From Pseudoips prasinana (lineage: Eukaryota > Arthropoda > Insecta > Lepidoptera > Nolidae), in contig OX621236.1 of the NCBI GenBank assembly GCA_951640165.1, positions 34,216,948-34,280,947 of the forward strand: a stretch of DNA of 64,000 nucleotides. Reading direction: 5' to 3'. Numbering within the stretch: the stretch's first letter is position 1; every line of letters starts with the position of its first letter. Under the pieces are notes generated by a model. That model saw only the letters and a program-made list of their open reading frames with translations, did not search any database and was not told the origin of the DNA. Position numbers and translations under genes: made by a program. Shown piece by piece: positions 1 through 10,304 of this stretch.

Positions 1-224
1 TTGCGCGATCACCAACTCGACATATACTCGTAGTACTAATAGAATTATCTATACTCCGTTAGAGCATTTTCTTTCTACTAAAAGTTGTATTATATTATAT
101 TTTCATACCTTTTTACTATTTATTTACATTTTTCCGATGGATTTTCAGTACTGAATTGATGCCGACTCTTGACCAATAGATGGCGCTGTATGTCCGGAAT
201 AAATTTTATTTTTTATTTTATTTT

Positions 225-377
225 TGTAATAAAAACTATCCTATGTCCTTTCCCAAGTTCCAAACTATGTCTGTACCAAATTTCACACAAATCGGTTCAG
301 TAGTTTAGGCGTGAAGCAAAGACAGACAGACAGACAGACAGACAGAGTTACTTTCGCATTTATAATATTAGTTTGGA
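225..377 (-). mobile_element. Helitron 5'-end fragment with GACA microsatellite
   Basis: Read on the - strand it starts TCCAAACTAATATTATAAAT preceded by A, then a CTGT microsatellite. This resembles the 5' end of the non-autonomous Helitron at 25615-25872 (TCCTAAGAATATTATAAATG). No CTAG 3' end is present, so the copy is truncated near 225. Confidence 0.6.
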
Positions 378-1015
378 TTTATATAACACCGAAAGACGAA
401 AGTAATTGAATTTTAATTAATAAAGCATTACAAATGTTTTATTTGATAAATATACATTAATATATTTTTACTCACATGACGCCGTCACTTTCGATAGTTC
501 CAATACATTTTTATATATTACTGTTGATTTTTAACTGCTTTTGTATTGTATTTATTAAAAGACTGTGGTTTATCAAATACGCAACACACAATACTCTAAC
601 TTGTTTTGTTGTTATTATTACTGTATTTATGAATCAGAAATCTAGTCACAATAAAAGTGGCATCAGTTAATATCTATTAACTATCAAACAATGTATTATA
701 AACAATTTACACATTTAGTAAAATCGGATTAGTCAGTAACTCGGCGTCAATTGAAATAGCGACGGATGTTGAGCATAAACTAGGACGTATGATAAAACTA
801 AAACCGTATTTTACCTAATCAAAGTGTCTAATAACACAACCTATACAATTTTTATAACATCAACATAAAAATAAAATAACAATCTGACAATAAAATCGCG
901 TCAAAAATCCCAAATAATAGTCATTAAACTGATAGAGTTTATAGTTTAGGTGATAAGTGCTGAATAAAAGCTGTTCTCGCAGGTGAGATGGTGTAGTACA
1001 CTCTTTACTGTCAAT
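378..1015. other. upstream flank of the astacin gene
   Basis: AT-rich, apparently single-copy within the window. Apart from the weak TTTATAG at 938 and GATAAG at 952, no element is recognised. A short open frame at 476-670 has no recognisable product. Confidence 0.4.
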
Positions 1016-1136
1016 ATGTTTCGTTTGCTCGTTTTCCTGGTGCTTTCGGCTGCCTTCGTCCATGGCACACCAGCTAACGTGAGGACTAGAAAAGATATCG
1101 AGAATTTCCAACAGTTTTTGGATAGAATCAGAAAGG
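1016..1136 (+). CDS. astacin exon 1 (signal peptide)
   Basis: Encodes residues 1-40 plus one base. The ATG at 1016 is chosen because it opens a typical hydrophobic signal peptide. The exon ends at a GTAAGT donor, phase 1. Confidence 0.88.
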
Positions 1137-4100
1137 GTAAGTGATATTTTAAAAGCGTTTTCTAACCTTCTTTACACACCGTTCGCAATAAAATGCCTTT
1201 TTGAATCGTGCTTGCTTTAGACTCCGATTAATTTGTATGAATTTTATTTACTATTTGGGGATCAATCGTTCCCAACAGCAAAAATATTCTTTCTACTTTC
1301 TGACCACAGAGGTTTCAAAACCACATAGGTTTATTCTAAGGGACAAAGTATCGAATCGACAAAAGAATTATTTATTTGCTCTTAACGGGTGACTAAACTT
1401 TTGAACAGGCATATGGAAATGGACAGAGCGATTAGAAATTAAATTACCTATCGAAGACTTTTCCGCCAATCAGAGCAGTCCAATTACGCCCTAATGAATG
1501 GACTTCAAAAGAAAGATGTTCCCCATTGATTTAATATCTACAGTTCGTATATATCATTCGTTCATTTTGAATATCTACAGTTCGTATCTATCATTCGTTC
1601 ATTTCGTGTGTGTCTGCAATTTTTTTTGTTACTTTGTAAACCGATATTAATTTTATATGTTCGATGTGGAATTCCAAGGTATAAAATATTTTCAAATCAG
1701 TTGCTAGATTTAAAAATGTATTCTTAAGAATATTGACTAACGCCCGAAATTAATAAACGATCTTAATCCATTTTATGCTATCTACGATAGCAATTTAGAT
1801 CAATTTGTCTATTAAATTCACTTGACTCGATCGGCCGTTTGGTTAATCTCTGTTTTTGTTTAATGAATAATTGTCTTTATAACTGTTTTTCCAGGCAATG
1901 ACGAGGATTTTTCTTTGCGCCAGAGGAAGAATCCTGTCGCTACTGCCGAGGAAGTCAGCGGTCGTTTCCAGGGTGATATCCTCCTCGACGACGAGGACTA
2001 TGAGGTTATACTCCAGGAGTACGCCGTAGGGAGGAACGCGTATTCCGCCTCTACGATCACGAAGTGGCCTGATAATGTCGTTGTATGGGAATTCGCTAGT
2101 GGAGTTTTCAGTAAGTAGATAATTATTTATTTTAATTTATATTTTCTAATCTGTATAAACTATCAACAATTTAAATAATGACTTTTTTATTTTTCTTGAG
2201 CTCCAGCTGGAATAATGTGACATATATAAGTTGGTACTTTTAAAGAGATATGACTCTAAACATGTTTCGTTTAACGCTCCCCCTTTTTTATGTATATTGT
2301 GTTCGTGAATTAGTGGGAAATTTGAAACATGAAATGAACAAAATATTTAGTTGCAAAAATAAGGTATCCTAGTGTTGATGATAATAGTATTTGTTCCATT
2401 CATATATTCCGTTCGTAATCTATTTAACATGTAAATTGTGTATGAGTTTAATAATAGAGGAACTGCAGCATATTTGGAATACCAGTTTGTTTTATGATAA
2501 TAAATTTAAGGTGAAAAGGGATAGCGCAGTAAAAAATACACGAAATTATTGGCAAATAATTAAACTTTAATAATAAAAATAATCAAATATAACAAAAGCC
2601 AAAAACCTTATCAAAATGCCTATCAAACTAAAAATCTCCAAAAACGTGTTTCGACATGAGGTGCAGGTAATTTGGAATATACTATTCCAAATTATGTTCA
2701 CATTTGTCGTTGACAATATGAGAGGGAGTAATAAGGGAGTTATTTTCGTCCTACTACCAGACGGCTCTGGCTCTGGGTCTTCTAAATTCTCCACTGGCAG
2801 AGAAGCAACCGTGGGGGAGTGGAGTGGCATTGAATTAGTTTGACAGTTTAGATCCTCTTCAAAATCCTTTCCTTTTCACGATATGATTTTTGGTATTTTA
2901 CTCCGGAGTGTGGAGAGACTACTTTCATCAACGTTAAATATGCGCGCAGCAGGGAAAGACTTATCGGTCAGGACTTTTTCAAGATAGTCGTAAAATTCGT
3001 CCATTCTTCCTTTGGTAAAGCCATTAGCTCGTGCTTGAGAAGTTCCAGTTGGTCATCTTATGGAAAAAAATCCTGATGTCGTTTTAAAAACCCTTTTAGC
3101 CAGTATCTGCCAACAAATCCACCCTTAAAAGGATTTTTCATATTATTTTTTAGAGATAATTGATATGCTAAACGGCGCAAATCCATTCTGGTCAGCCCAT
3201 AAAACTTACTCTCCATAGTTAGTACGTACTCCACCAGCAGGTTTTCAATATCTTGACCAAAACTGGCCTTCGACCAATAACTTTATTTGTTATTGATTCA
3301 ATTTTAAACAAACAAACAACAACAAACTAAAAAAACAGAATAATTTATATCTACTAATAAAAATGTGCATAAAATTTGGAATATTCCAAAGTATGTTCAC
3401 TCTCGGTATACCAAATTAACAACATACCATCCTAACCTAAAATTTGATGTCACATTTTTAATTCTAGAAATATTCACAAAATCATAGTAACATCATAAGC
3501 TAAGAAGGTCACTTAACAGTTTAAATAATTACAATGAAGATGTAAAGTTTTACAATAAATGTATCACTAATTGCATTCTTACCGAAAAAGTTCCCAAATT
3601 ACGTGTCTCGCTTCCTTGAGGCTGGCAGCCGGAATGTCAAGATGTCGTCCTGTTTTTAATACTCGATACGTTCGTGTGTCGTATGACGTTATGTTTACGG
3701 CAAAAAAACAAAGATGGCGTTTATATTTATTTAGATATTGAAGTATTCCAACTTACCTGCAGTATGCCAAATATGCTGCAGTTCCTCTACCACTCCGCCA
3801 CAGCACTGTGGTCCTTAAGTAGGTAACCGCCACGTGGTTTAATTTCTGAACGTCTCCGTGCTTCGGAGCGCAAGTTATGTTCCCAGTCCCCGATTGTAGC
3901 TATTAGACAATAGTCATTAAGCCATTCCAGAGGCCTACTGGGCGGCTTGATCTACTCTGCACTAACCACTGCCCATACAATAAGAAGTAAAAACCTTTAA
4001 GACATAAATCTGTATTATTGTTATAGCGGCAACAGAAATACATAATCTGTGAAAATTTCAACGGTCAAACTATCACGGTTTATGTGGTACAGCCTGGTGA

Positions 4101-7100
4101 AAGACGTATAGACAGACAGACAGCGGAGTCTTAGTAATTTCCCATTTTACCCTTTGGGTACGGATCCCTAAAAATGTATAACTTATTAATAAAGATCAAC
4201 TAATGGATAACAACCTCGAATAGAAAAAAAACTATAAAGAAAATAGTTTGTTATATACATAGAAAAAAATTAAACTGAAGACAAAGGCGTCAAAGTAATC
4301 CTCCGAATCAAAACCTTGGGAACGCGTCCAGAAGGGTGGCAGCATCATCACATTGAATAGCCATGTTATTTTTTGACCCAAGAAAAGCTCTCTGGTCACG
4401 GGAGGTATGAACTAAGCGCTTTCCTATAATTAGCTTGCCCCTTTAAGTGACATTTCGCTGATCTGCACTCCTTTGTTGTAATCCTGGTACACCCATGATT
4501 ATAATAATATCTTAGGACATTATTCATACACGGTCATCTAATCCCAAACTAAGCAGAGCTTATACTATGGAAACCAGATAACGATATACTACATATAATA
4601 ATAATATCTATGTCACACAGATCATCCTAGCCCCAAACTAAGCAAAGCTTGTACTATGGGTACCAGGCGACGATATACATACTTATATATATACTTTTAT
4701 TTTCTTTTTTTAAGACAACGCCCGCACTAGGGGAATTTATTTAATCCCTGTATCTACTGTGTGTGCCTGGTACTTTACAAACATATATTTTTTTTTTGAC
4801 GGACACAAAGTTCATCCAGACTCAGAACAACTATTTATGGGTCACACAAATAGTTGGCCTGTGCGGGCTACGAACCCGGGCCACGAAGCGGCGAGGCTAC
4901 TGTCTTAGCCGCTGCGCCACACGTGCAGTCATACTACTTTTCTTTTGTAAATACATACTTATATAGATAATTACACCTAGACTCAGGACAAATAGGCATG
5001 TTAATGCAAACCAATTTCTGTTCTGGGTGGGAATCGAAACCCAATACCTGCGGCGCGCGGCGTGCAAAGCAAGCATTAACCAACCACGCCACAGATGATG
5101 AAAAGAGAGCAAGTTCAGTCAGTAATCATCAAATTCGTTGCGGGATCCAAGACAGTTAAAGCGATTCCCCGGGACATGCCTGAGCATTACCGCTCAGTGT
5201 CATTTTATTGTGTGCCACTGTTGATCCTGGCTTACAGGAGTTGCAGTGGTGGGTAAGAGGGAGGAACTAGTTCCGAAAAAAAAAACATCAAATAGTATCT
5301 GCGACACTGAACTTGATTCGCAATAAATAATTTATCGTGCAGTCAGTCGGATTAATTATCGGTGTTTCACACGACCAATCGGCTTATTCTTGTCATAACA
5401 ATATAGATAAGTGAATACGCCATTTACGACCCCAATGAATAAGGTATGATTTGTGTGTTAGTAATCTTTACAGCTTATTATGACTGAGAATTCTAGAAAT
5501 CATGATTTATACGTTTTTTACCGATAACTTTGCTTCTAGACATATTTTATAACTAGTCTGCGCAAGAGCAATATATCGATTTTGACTCCTACTTTTATAG
5601 TTTTTATTTGTGCAGTCATGTTCTGGAATTTTCTTCCACCTGACATCCGGAACTATAACACATTATCTGTTGTTTTAAAGAGCCAAAACAGAGTAAGTAA
5701 CTCTGTTGTACACACGGCTATATGTCAAGCTATACCTTTCCAATATAAGCTGACCTGTCATGTATGGAAATCCAATACAACACGAGATCAGCTTATACCG
5801 GAAATTTATAGCTTGATGTGTTATCGTGTGTACGTATACGTACCTTTATATTTAATTAAGTATGTTTAAGCATTTAGTCAACTTAAATCAAAAAGCTTAA
5901 TTTTCGTATGAAACTTAACAATTTGATGGACATCATCTAACAAAATAAATACAAGAAAAAATTAACGGTCACCATAGCCTAGTTGGTAGTGCTCCTGCCT
6001 ACGAAGCTGGTGGTCCTGGGTTCGAATCCCGGTAAGTGCAAATATTTGTGTGATGAGCACGAATATTTGTTTCTGAGTCATGGATGTTTTCTATGTATTT
6101 AAGTATTTATCTATCTATATAAGTATGTATATCGTCACCTGGTACCCATAGTACAAGCTTTGCTTAGTTTGGGGCTAGGATGATCTGTGTGACATTGTCC
6201 CTAGATATTATTATTATTATTATAATTTCCCATAAAAAAATACGATCAGTTGATGCATTTAAAATGGAAAGCCGAAAATAGCTATTTTAAGTTCCGTACC
6301 AGTGGTAAAGACCTTACAGTGCGAGTCTGTCCGTTCGACAGTGATAGTGGTATATCGCAGCTTACACTTCGTGTCTTCCGGGTTCGATTGGACAACTAAT
6401 TGTGTTACCTATAAATAGTTGTTCTGAGTCTGGATGGCCTTTGTGTCCATTTATTATGTTTGATACCAGATCCTCAGATCCTTTCACTGGTCCGTAAGTG
6501 ATTGGCGAGGTTAGGCAACTACACTCGTGGTCAGTCCATAGATGGGTGACCGCTAAAGCAGGGCACGTTAAGCTGACGGTCCCGGTTTTAGCCGTTAGGC
6601 AATAATCGTTAATCCATGTCAGAGGTTTCATGGGCGGCTTGAACATTAACCACTGCTCATACGATAAGTAAGTAAAGTAGGGCCAATCTGTCAGTTACTA
6701 GTAAAGTGAACATTGACCTTTCTACTAGACGCGCAATCCAATCGCAATGAATTTGCTCACTCAGTTCAACAATTTTGGCCGCCGCGCCCGCGCCCCTCAC
6801 CTCGCGCACAGCCGGATTGGGATAGAGTTTTTATTCAAAACAGCGTGTCTAGTTATACATATAAGTCAATGAAATTGAATTGTAATATGACCTTATTTGG
6901 TAATTATTACAATAAAGATAAATCGTAATTGAAAAAATATGCGCAGTTCTAACTACGAATAATTAAATAATATTTAAGTTTACGCTGTTGAATTTTGATG
7001 AAGTATCAAATGGGCTCTATTAAATTGTCGCTACTGTAGTGGTGCATTATCATATTTTTTATACGTCCAGGGTCAGCACAAACCTTTGTGGTGGTTTTAA

Positions 7101-10100
7101 CGCTTCCGCACACATTTTTTATACTTAACCATAATATGTGTAACTTGCAGATGCTGCGCAGCAAGAAGCGATTTGGGCTGCGGTCAGAGAAATCGAAGCC
7201 ATGACATGCGTCAGATTCCGTTACCGCGAAGCGTCAGACTCTATCTATGTCAGAATTAGTGTAAGTGCTCTGTTAGCTATTATTAGTTATAGCTCTGTGG
7301 GTACCTGTCCCAACCATCTGGGACAAGGCGTAAAAGGGGGACACCGCACCGGAGCAGTATACCCGCGTTCCCGGCAGATTAGGTTTAGTCGGTGCGAGTC
7401 CGACATACCCATCCGCAGACACTTTTTGCGGGTGGAATGCGTAGGCATTCATCATAATCATGATTTCAGCCGAAAGATGTCCACAGCTGGACAAAGGCCT
7501 CCCCAAAGATCTCCACAATTGCCGGTCTTGCGCTGTCCGTATCCAGCGATTTCCAGTGACCCTCACAAGATCATTGGTCCATCTTGTAGTGGGCCAGACC
7601 ACGCTTAGGCAGTCCCCCTGCCCTACCAAAAAATAACGTATAGCTCTGTGGAATTAATCAACTGCGAAGCTATTTCCGATCCGCTATGACATGGCAACCT
7701 TCTAGAGAAGGTTGCCATGCCTATTCCTTTCTTAAGGTCGGCAACACACTTGCGGCCTCTCTGGTGACTGTCCATGAGCGGCAATGATCACTTACCGTCA
7801 GGTGACCCACATGCTCGTTTGCCTTGCTATTATATGAAAATATAATAAACTTAATTTGCAATAAATAAATAATTTTTCATCCCGTCCGAAAAGAAAGGTG
7901 TTAAATCCTGTTTTTGTTTATATTTGCACGCGGCAGTACAGGATTTTGATTAAAAAAAATATTTTGACGCACGTATTAGGAAAATAAAACACTGTTTTGC
8001 GGGATTTTGCAAATATGTAATTAACGAATACAAAGCATACTAGAGTCTAGCTCAGAACATCCTGTCATCGTACCTATATCTATGCATAGAAGTATATATC
8101 AATTCACTGAGTACTGACGCTTAATCTTATAATAATATATACCTTATGATATGTATTTAGCTATTTGATTTAGTAATATACTATCGTATCTTCATATATT
8201 CCAGGGTGCCTCCGATGGCTGTTACTCGCACATAGGTTACAGGGTGTCTCGTGGCGTGCACACCATGAACCTGGCACTCAACACTGTTGGCGTGGGCTGC
8301 TTCCGCCACGCAACCATCGTGCACGAGTGGATGCACATCCTCGGCTTCCTGCATATGCATGCGACCTTCAACAGGGATCAGTACGTCCAGATCCAGGAGA
8401 CCAATATTACACCTGGTTAGTTTATTATCTCTTTGTATTTCTTAACAAGACGTTAACATTTGGACTAGGAGGCGATCCTTTTGACACAGATACTTACCGG
8501 ACATGGATGTTTCGGTGAGCATCTGTGTCGAACAGGAAGGGGGTTGACGGCGCAATGCTACCATTGTGGAAGCGTTCAGGACTTAGCCCAACTAAGACTA
8601 TCGTATTGGGTAACCCCCGGGGATTCCCACATACCCCGTAGTCTCCCCAATTACGGGGTTCCTCCACGTAAAAAAAGGAGGCGATCCTTGGCTCAGGGCA
8701 GTTAGTATTACTCATTGAACTGGTTAGTAAACAGGCATACTTTTAGGTATGACTGAATTGATGACAATCCCAGAGAGAAACATGGATCAAGGGATCGTTT
8801 CCTCAGTCTGGAGCCTGAACATTATTAGCCTGAATATAAAACATCTTGCTGATCTGAATATAAAAAATGTGATTACGCAATCACATTTTTCATAAGACAA
8901 GCCGCTATTTTTAAACGAGTGCTATTAACTGTGCATAAATGTGGCATTGGTGTAAAATGTCGTTACCTACACACGGGCAATTACACCTCTACAAAGATGG
9001 TGTTCTAAATTTTATATTTATACTTAATATAAGTAAAAATACAAAATATAGTACACATGTCCGACATAAACGTTTAATATTATTTTTATTCATTTGCGAC
9101 ACAGGTTGGACTTAAAAATAGATTTTGGATAGAAACATATTCGTTTCTTACTTTTCAAAATTTGTGAATCTCTCTCGTACGTTCTGCACAACTAACTTCA
9201 AACTATTAAGTAGCCGTACCCATGCTTATTTTTACGTAAAATTCGTAGAACAGTTCACTACTTTCTTCGTAAGTAAATCTATGGTTTTCTGACACTCAGA
9301 GTCACAAACGCACATTTTCTATTTTCACACTCCTATAATCGGATAGGATTGCTCTCCGAAATGGGGAGCTAAAGATCAGACAAAGAAACAACAAAGGTGA
9401 AACTCCGCCTAGTTTCTGACTCCGGACTGTTACTAAGAGCTGCTGATTTAAGTATACTTGGACGTTGTTCTGATAGGGGCGTTTAAACTAACGTTTCTTG
9501 TATTTTACAGGGTCTGAACATAACTTCGACATCTACGGGGAGGCCAACGTAGACAATCTGGGCCTTGAGTACGACTATGTAAGCTGCTTACACTACGGCC
9601 CTACATCCTTCTCCAGCAATGGACTGCCTACTATTGTGGCTAAGCAGGTATTGCTTACTTAGAGCCCGACTTTACGTTGCCAGTGTAATTGACTCAGTGA
9701 CAATTACGTTTTAAGTTGTTTTAAATGCCCGGTAAATATGCCTACTTTATAATATGACTGACTGACTTCATAATATAAGAATGACATCAGGCGATAAGGA
9801 TTAACAATAGAACCAGGCGCACTAACTGTCTCCGATTCACGTTAGTTTTGCTAAGGCTATACAACGAAAATTTTTCAGTACGTGAGGAAATTGATTTTTA
9901 AAGACATAAATGCATTTAATGAGAAAGTTGAAAGGGAATTTGGGAAAAATTGTTATTAAAATAGTTTTTTACTTATTACTTTATGCACATAAAATTGTAT
10001 AAAATGATCTATTTCCCTTTATTTTTTCAAGGTTGCTCATAAAATGCTATAGCTATATGGCGACGAAGATTACTCCCTCCCATAAAAAAGGGCAAAAAGC

Positions 10101-10304
10101 ACATAAACACTCTCTATACCAAATGAAATCTTGGGTTATACTGACAAATAGTTATCTTATTCTAGTTTCGGAGCCGCATCATGAGTTTTATTCTTATTAT
10201 TCTTTCAGAACTACCAGGGCACGATGGGTCAGCGCGAGTACATAACTGATAATGACTGGCTTCGCATCAAGAGATATTACAACTGCCCCGGCGCATGGGA
10301 TTAA
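1016..10304 (+). CDS. astacin-family secreted zinc metalloprotease (M12A), six exons
   Basis: Six exons (1016-1136, 1895-2110, 7151-7260, 8205-8415, 9511-9647, 10209-10304), all with GT/AG borders, join in frame into 296 aa. Residues 1-17 form a signal peptide (MFRLLVFLVLSAAFVHG). The prodomain carries FQGD (65-68), the aspartate switch that caps the zinc in astacins. Activation is expected after Arg87, giving a mature chain starting NAY of about 209 aa, the usual catalytic-domain length. HEWMHILGFLH (189-199) supplies three zinc ligands and the catalytic Glu190. The Met-turn reads SCLHY (244-248): Tyr248 is kept, but Leu replaces the near-invariant Met and Cys245 is extra. Cys132/155/181/291 are the four canonical cysteines. 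No EGF or CUB domain follows, as in short insect gut or hatching-enzyme-like astacins; the physiological substrate is unknown. A TTTATAG (938) and a GATAAG (952) lie upstream. AATAAA is at 10529. Confidence 0.93.
1137..1894 (+). other. astacin intron 1
   Basis: No gene or named repeat is seen. There is a short tandem repetition at about 1540-1605, where the phrase ATCTACAGTTCGTAT followed by ATCATTCGTTCATTT occurs twice. Confidence 0.5.
1895..2110 (+). CDS. astacin exon 2 (prodomain, start of mature chain)
   Basis: Follows a TTTTTCCAG acceptor and ends at GTAAGT. It encodes the FQGD switch and the activation site GR/NAY. The reading phase matches exons 1 and 3. Confidence 0.9.
2457..3787 (-). 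mobile_element. internally deleted pogo-like (Tc1/mariner superfamily) DNA transposon
   Basis: The 1331-bp element is bounded by inverted termini GAGGAACTGCAGCATATTTG and flanked on each side by TA, the target duplication of this superfamily. On the - strand around 3060-2880 the frame reads ARANGFTKGRMDEFYDYLE, then FNVDESS, matching pogo/tigger-type transposases just around their first catalytic Asp. Frame breaks, an in-frame TGA shortly after, and loss of most of the DDE domain make it non-autonomous. It lies in intron 2 of the astacin gene. Confidence 0.8.
2820..3330 (-). pseudogene. degenerate pogo/tigger-like transposase fragment
   Basis: Conserved pogo transposase phrases (QARANGF, then KVLTDKSFPAARIFNVDESS) are followed by a stop, and frameshifts or stops also occur upstream. 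Only the central part up to the first catalytic Asp can be read. The rest of the catalytic core is missing. Confidence 0.7.
3825..3990 (+). mobile_element. body of the 5S-like SINE family (partial)
   Basis: Shares the segment beginning GTGGTTTAATTTCTGA and ending GGCGGCTTGA...CCCATACAATAAG with copies at 6440-6672, 24420-24550 and 47105-47215. The 5S-like head is missing. Confidence 0.6.
3991..4172 (+). repeat. interspersed repeat with GACA microsatellite and inverted GGATCC end
   Basis: Contains ACGTATAGACAGACAGACAG, then CCCATTTTACCCTTTGGGTA and GGATCCCTAAAAA. This pattern is common in lepidopteran microsatellite-associated repeats, and a related fragment lies at 57895-57960. Confidence 0.45.
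4498..5099 (-). mobile_element. nested SINE cluster: tRNA-SINE family 2 split by two other SINEs
   Basis: The family-2 tail (about 4498-4594) and head (about 4931-5099) are separated by a family-1 tail (about 4597-4688) and a family-3 copy (about 4700-4930), all on the - strand. The family-2 order resumes after the insert with TACTTTTCTTTTGTAAATAC. Confidence 0.7.
4700..4930 (-). mobile_element. tRNA-derived SINE, family 3
   Basis: Read on the - strand, the head GACTGCACGTGTGGCGCAGC with a box-B-like GGGTTCG is followed by a common body mentioning TGGGTCACACAAATAG and a tail GGCGTTGTC. Other copies lie at 10776-11388 (split), 11855-12062 and 50860-51022. Confidence 0.7.
5708..5833. mobile_element. 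palindromic MITE, family D
   Basis: A 126-bp foldback whose ends read GTACACACGGCTA... and ...CGTGTGTAC, with the inner arm CAAGCTATAC repeated inverted. Copies are at 44029-44394 and 49607-49731. Its translation is not a gene. Confidence 0.7.
5966..6223 (+). mobile_element. tRNA-derived SINE, family 1 (full length)
   Basis: Pol III box A (TAGCCTAGTTGGTAGTGC) and box B (GGGTTCGAATCCC) are followed by a body with GTGATGAGCACGAATA, a tail CATAGTACAAGCTTTGCTTA and a final ATT microsatellite. Copies are at 26615-27020 (interrupted), 45778-46030 and 46270-46524. Confidence 0.85.
6440..6672 (+). mobile_element. 5S rRNA-like SINE (SINE3-type)
   Basis: At 6501-6553 the order GGCGAGGTTAGGCA ... GTGGTCAGTCC, then ATAGATGGGTGACCGC closely follows the A-box to C-box part of insect 5S rRNA (GAAGTTAAGCA ... 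GGTTAGTAC, then TTAGATGGGGGACCGC). The body after it is shared with 3825-3990, 24420-24550 and 47105-47215. Confidence 0.6.
6716..6872 (+). repeat. GC-cored interspersed repeat, copy 1
   Basis: Ends in CTACTAGACGCGCAATC and CGTGTCTAGTTATACATATA, with a very GC-rich core GCCGCGCCCGCGCCCCTCAC. The second copy is inverted at 32815-33010. Confidence 0.65.
7151..7260 (+). CDS. astacin exon 3
   Basis: Acceptor AACTTGCAG, donor GTAAGT. Encodes the helix and strand with EAMTCVRFRYR, which holds the first catalytic-domain cysteine (Cys132). Confidence 0.9.
7440..7625 (-). mobile_element. RTE-clade LINE 3' end (truncated)
   Basis: The - strand reads the C-terminal coding end of RTE ORF2 (TRWTNDLVRVTGNRW...DRQLW), then GGCCTTTGTCCAGCTGTGGA and an ATG-rich tail. 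It lies inside intron 3 of the astacin gene. Confidence 0.75.
7712..7845 (+). repeat. lepidopteran interspersed repeat (GTCGGCAAC...CTCGTTTGCC)
   Basis: Shares the phrases CGGCAACACACTTG, AGGTGACCCACATGCTCGTT and GCC...TAT with an inverted copy at 14302-14400. It looks like the 3' end of a SINE or LINE. Confidence 0.5.
8205..8415 (+). CDS. astacin exon 4 (zinc-binding site)
   Basis: Acceptor ATATTCCAG, donor GTTAGT. Encodes Cys155, Cys181, HEWMHILGFLH and the following NRDQYV, a signature that identifies the astacin family. Confidence 0.95.
8481..8675 (+). mobile_element. 5'-truncated R1-clade LINE with target-site duplication
   Basis: The first frame reads TQILTGHGCFGEHLCRTGRG, then CYHCGS...LAQ, the C-terminal zinc-knuckle region of R1-clade LINEs. 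The insert ends in a short poly(A) and is flanked on both sides by the same 14 bp, AGGAGGCGATCCTT (8467-8480 and 8676-8689). Confidence 0.85.
8690..9510 (+). other. remainder of astacin intron 4
   Basis: AT-rich intronic sequence with no recognised gene. A short hairpin (AAAAAATGTGATTACGCAAT / CACATTTTT) lies near 8862-8892. Confidence 0.4.
9511..9647 (+). CDS. astacin exon 5 (altered Met-turn)
   Basis: Acceptor TATTTTACAG, donor GTATTG. Encodes YDYVSCLHYGPTSFS. The position that is Met in nearly all astacins is Leu246 here, and Cys245 precedes it. Confidence 0.92.
9648..10208 (+). other. astacin intron 5
   Basis: No gene or repeat family recognised. Confidence 0.4.
10209..10304 (+). CDS. 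astacin exon 6 (C-terminus)
   Basis: Acceptor TTCTTTCAG. Encodes the family's C-terminal pattern GQRE...S/TDxDxxRI...YxC (here ITDNDWLRIKRYYNC), then the TAA stop at 10302-10304. Confidence 0.92.
   Translation, partial: NYQGTMGQREYITDNDWLRIKRYYNCPGAWD

Noticed and set aside
476..670. 64-codon hydrophobic frame upstream of the astacin gene
   Set aside because: Composition follows from AT-rich DNA; no start context, motif or partner exon.
5582..5869. Open frame of 95 codons
   Set aside because: Most of it is the translation of palindromic MITE D, and no domain is seen.
5966..6060. tRNA genes at the SINE heads (also 26615, 45778, 46450)
   Set aside because: Box A and box B are present, but the cloverleaf and acceptor stem are not kept, and each head is followed by the same SINE body.
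10033..10245. 70-codon + strand frame
   Set aside because: It overlaps intron 5 and the last astacin exon in a different frame from the confirmed one.
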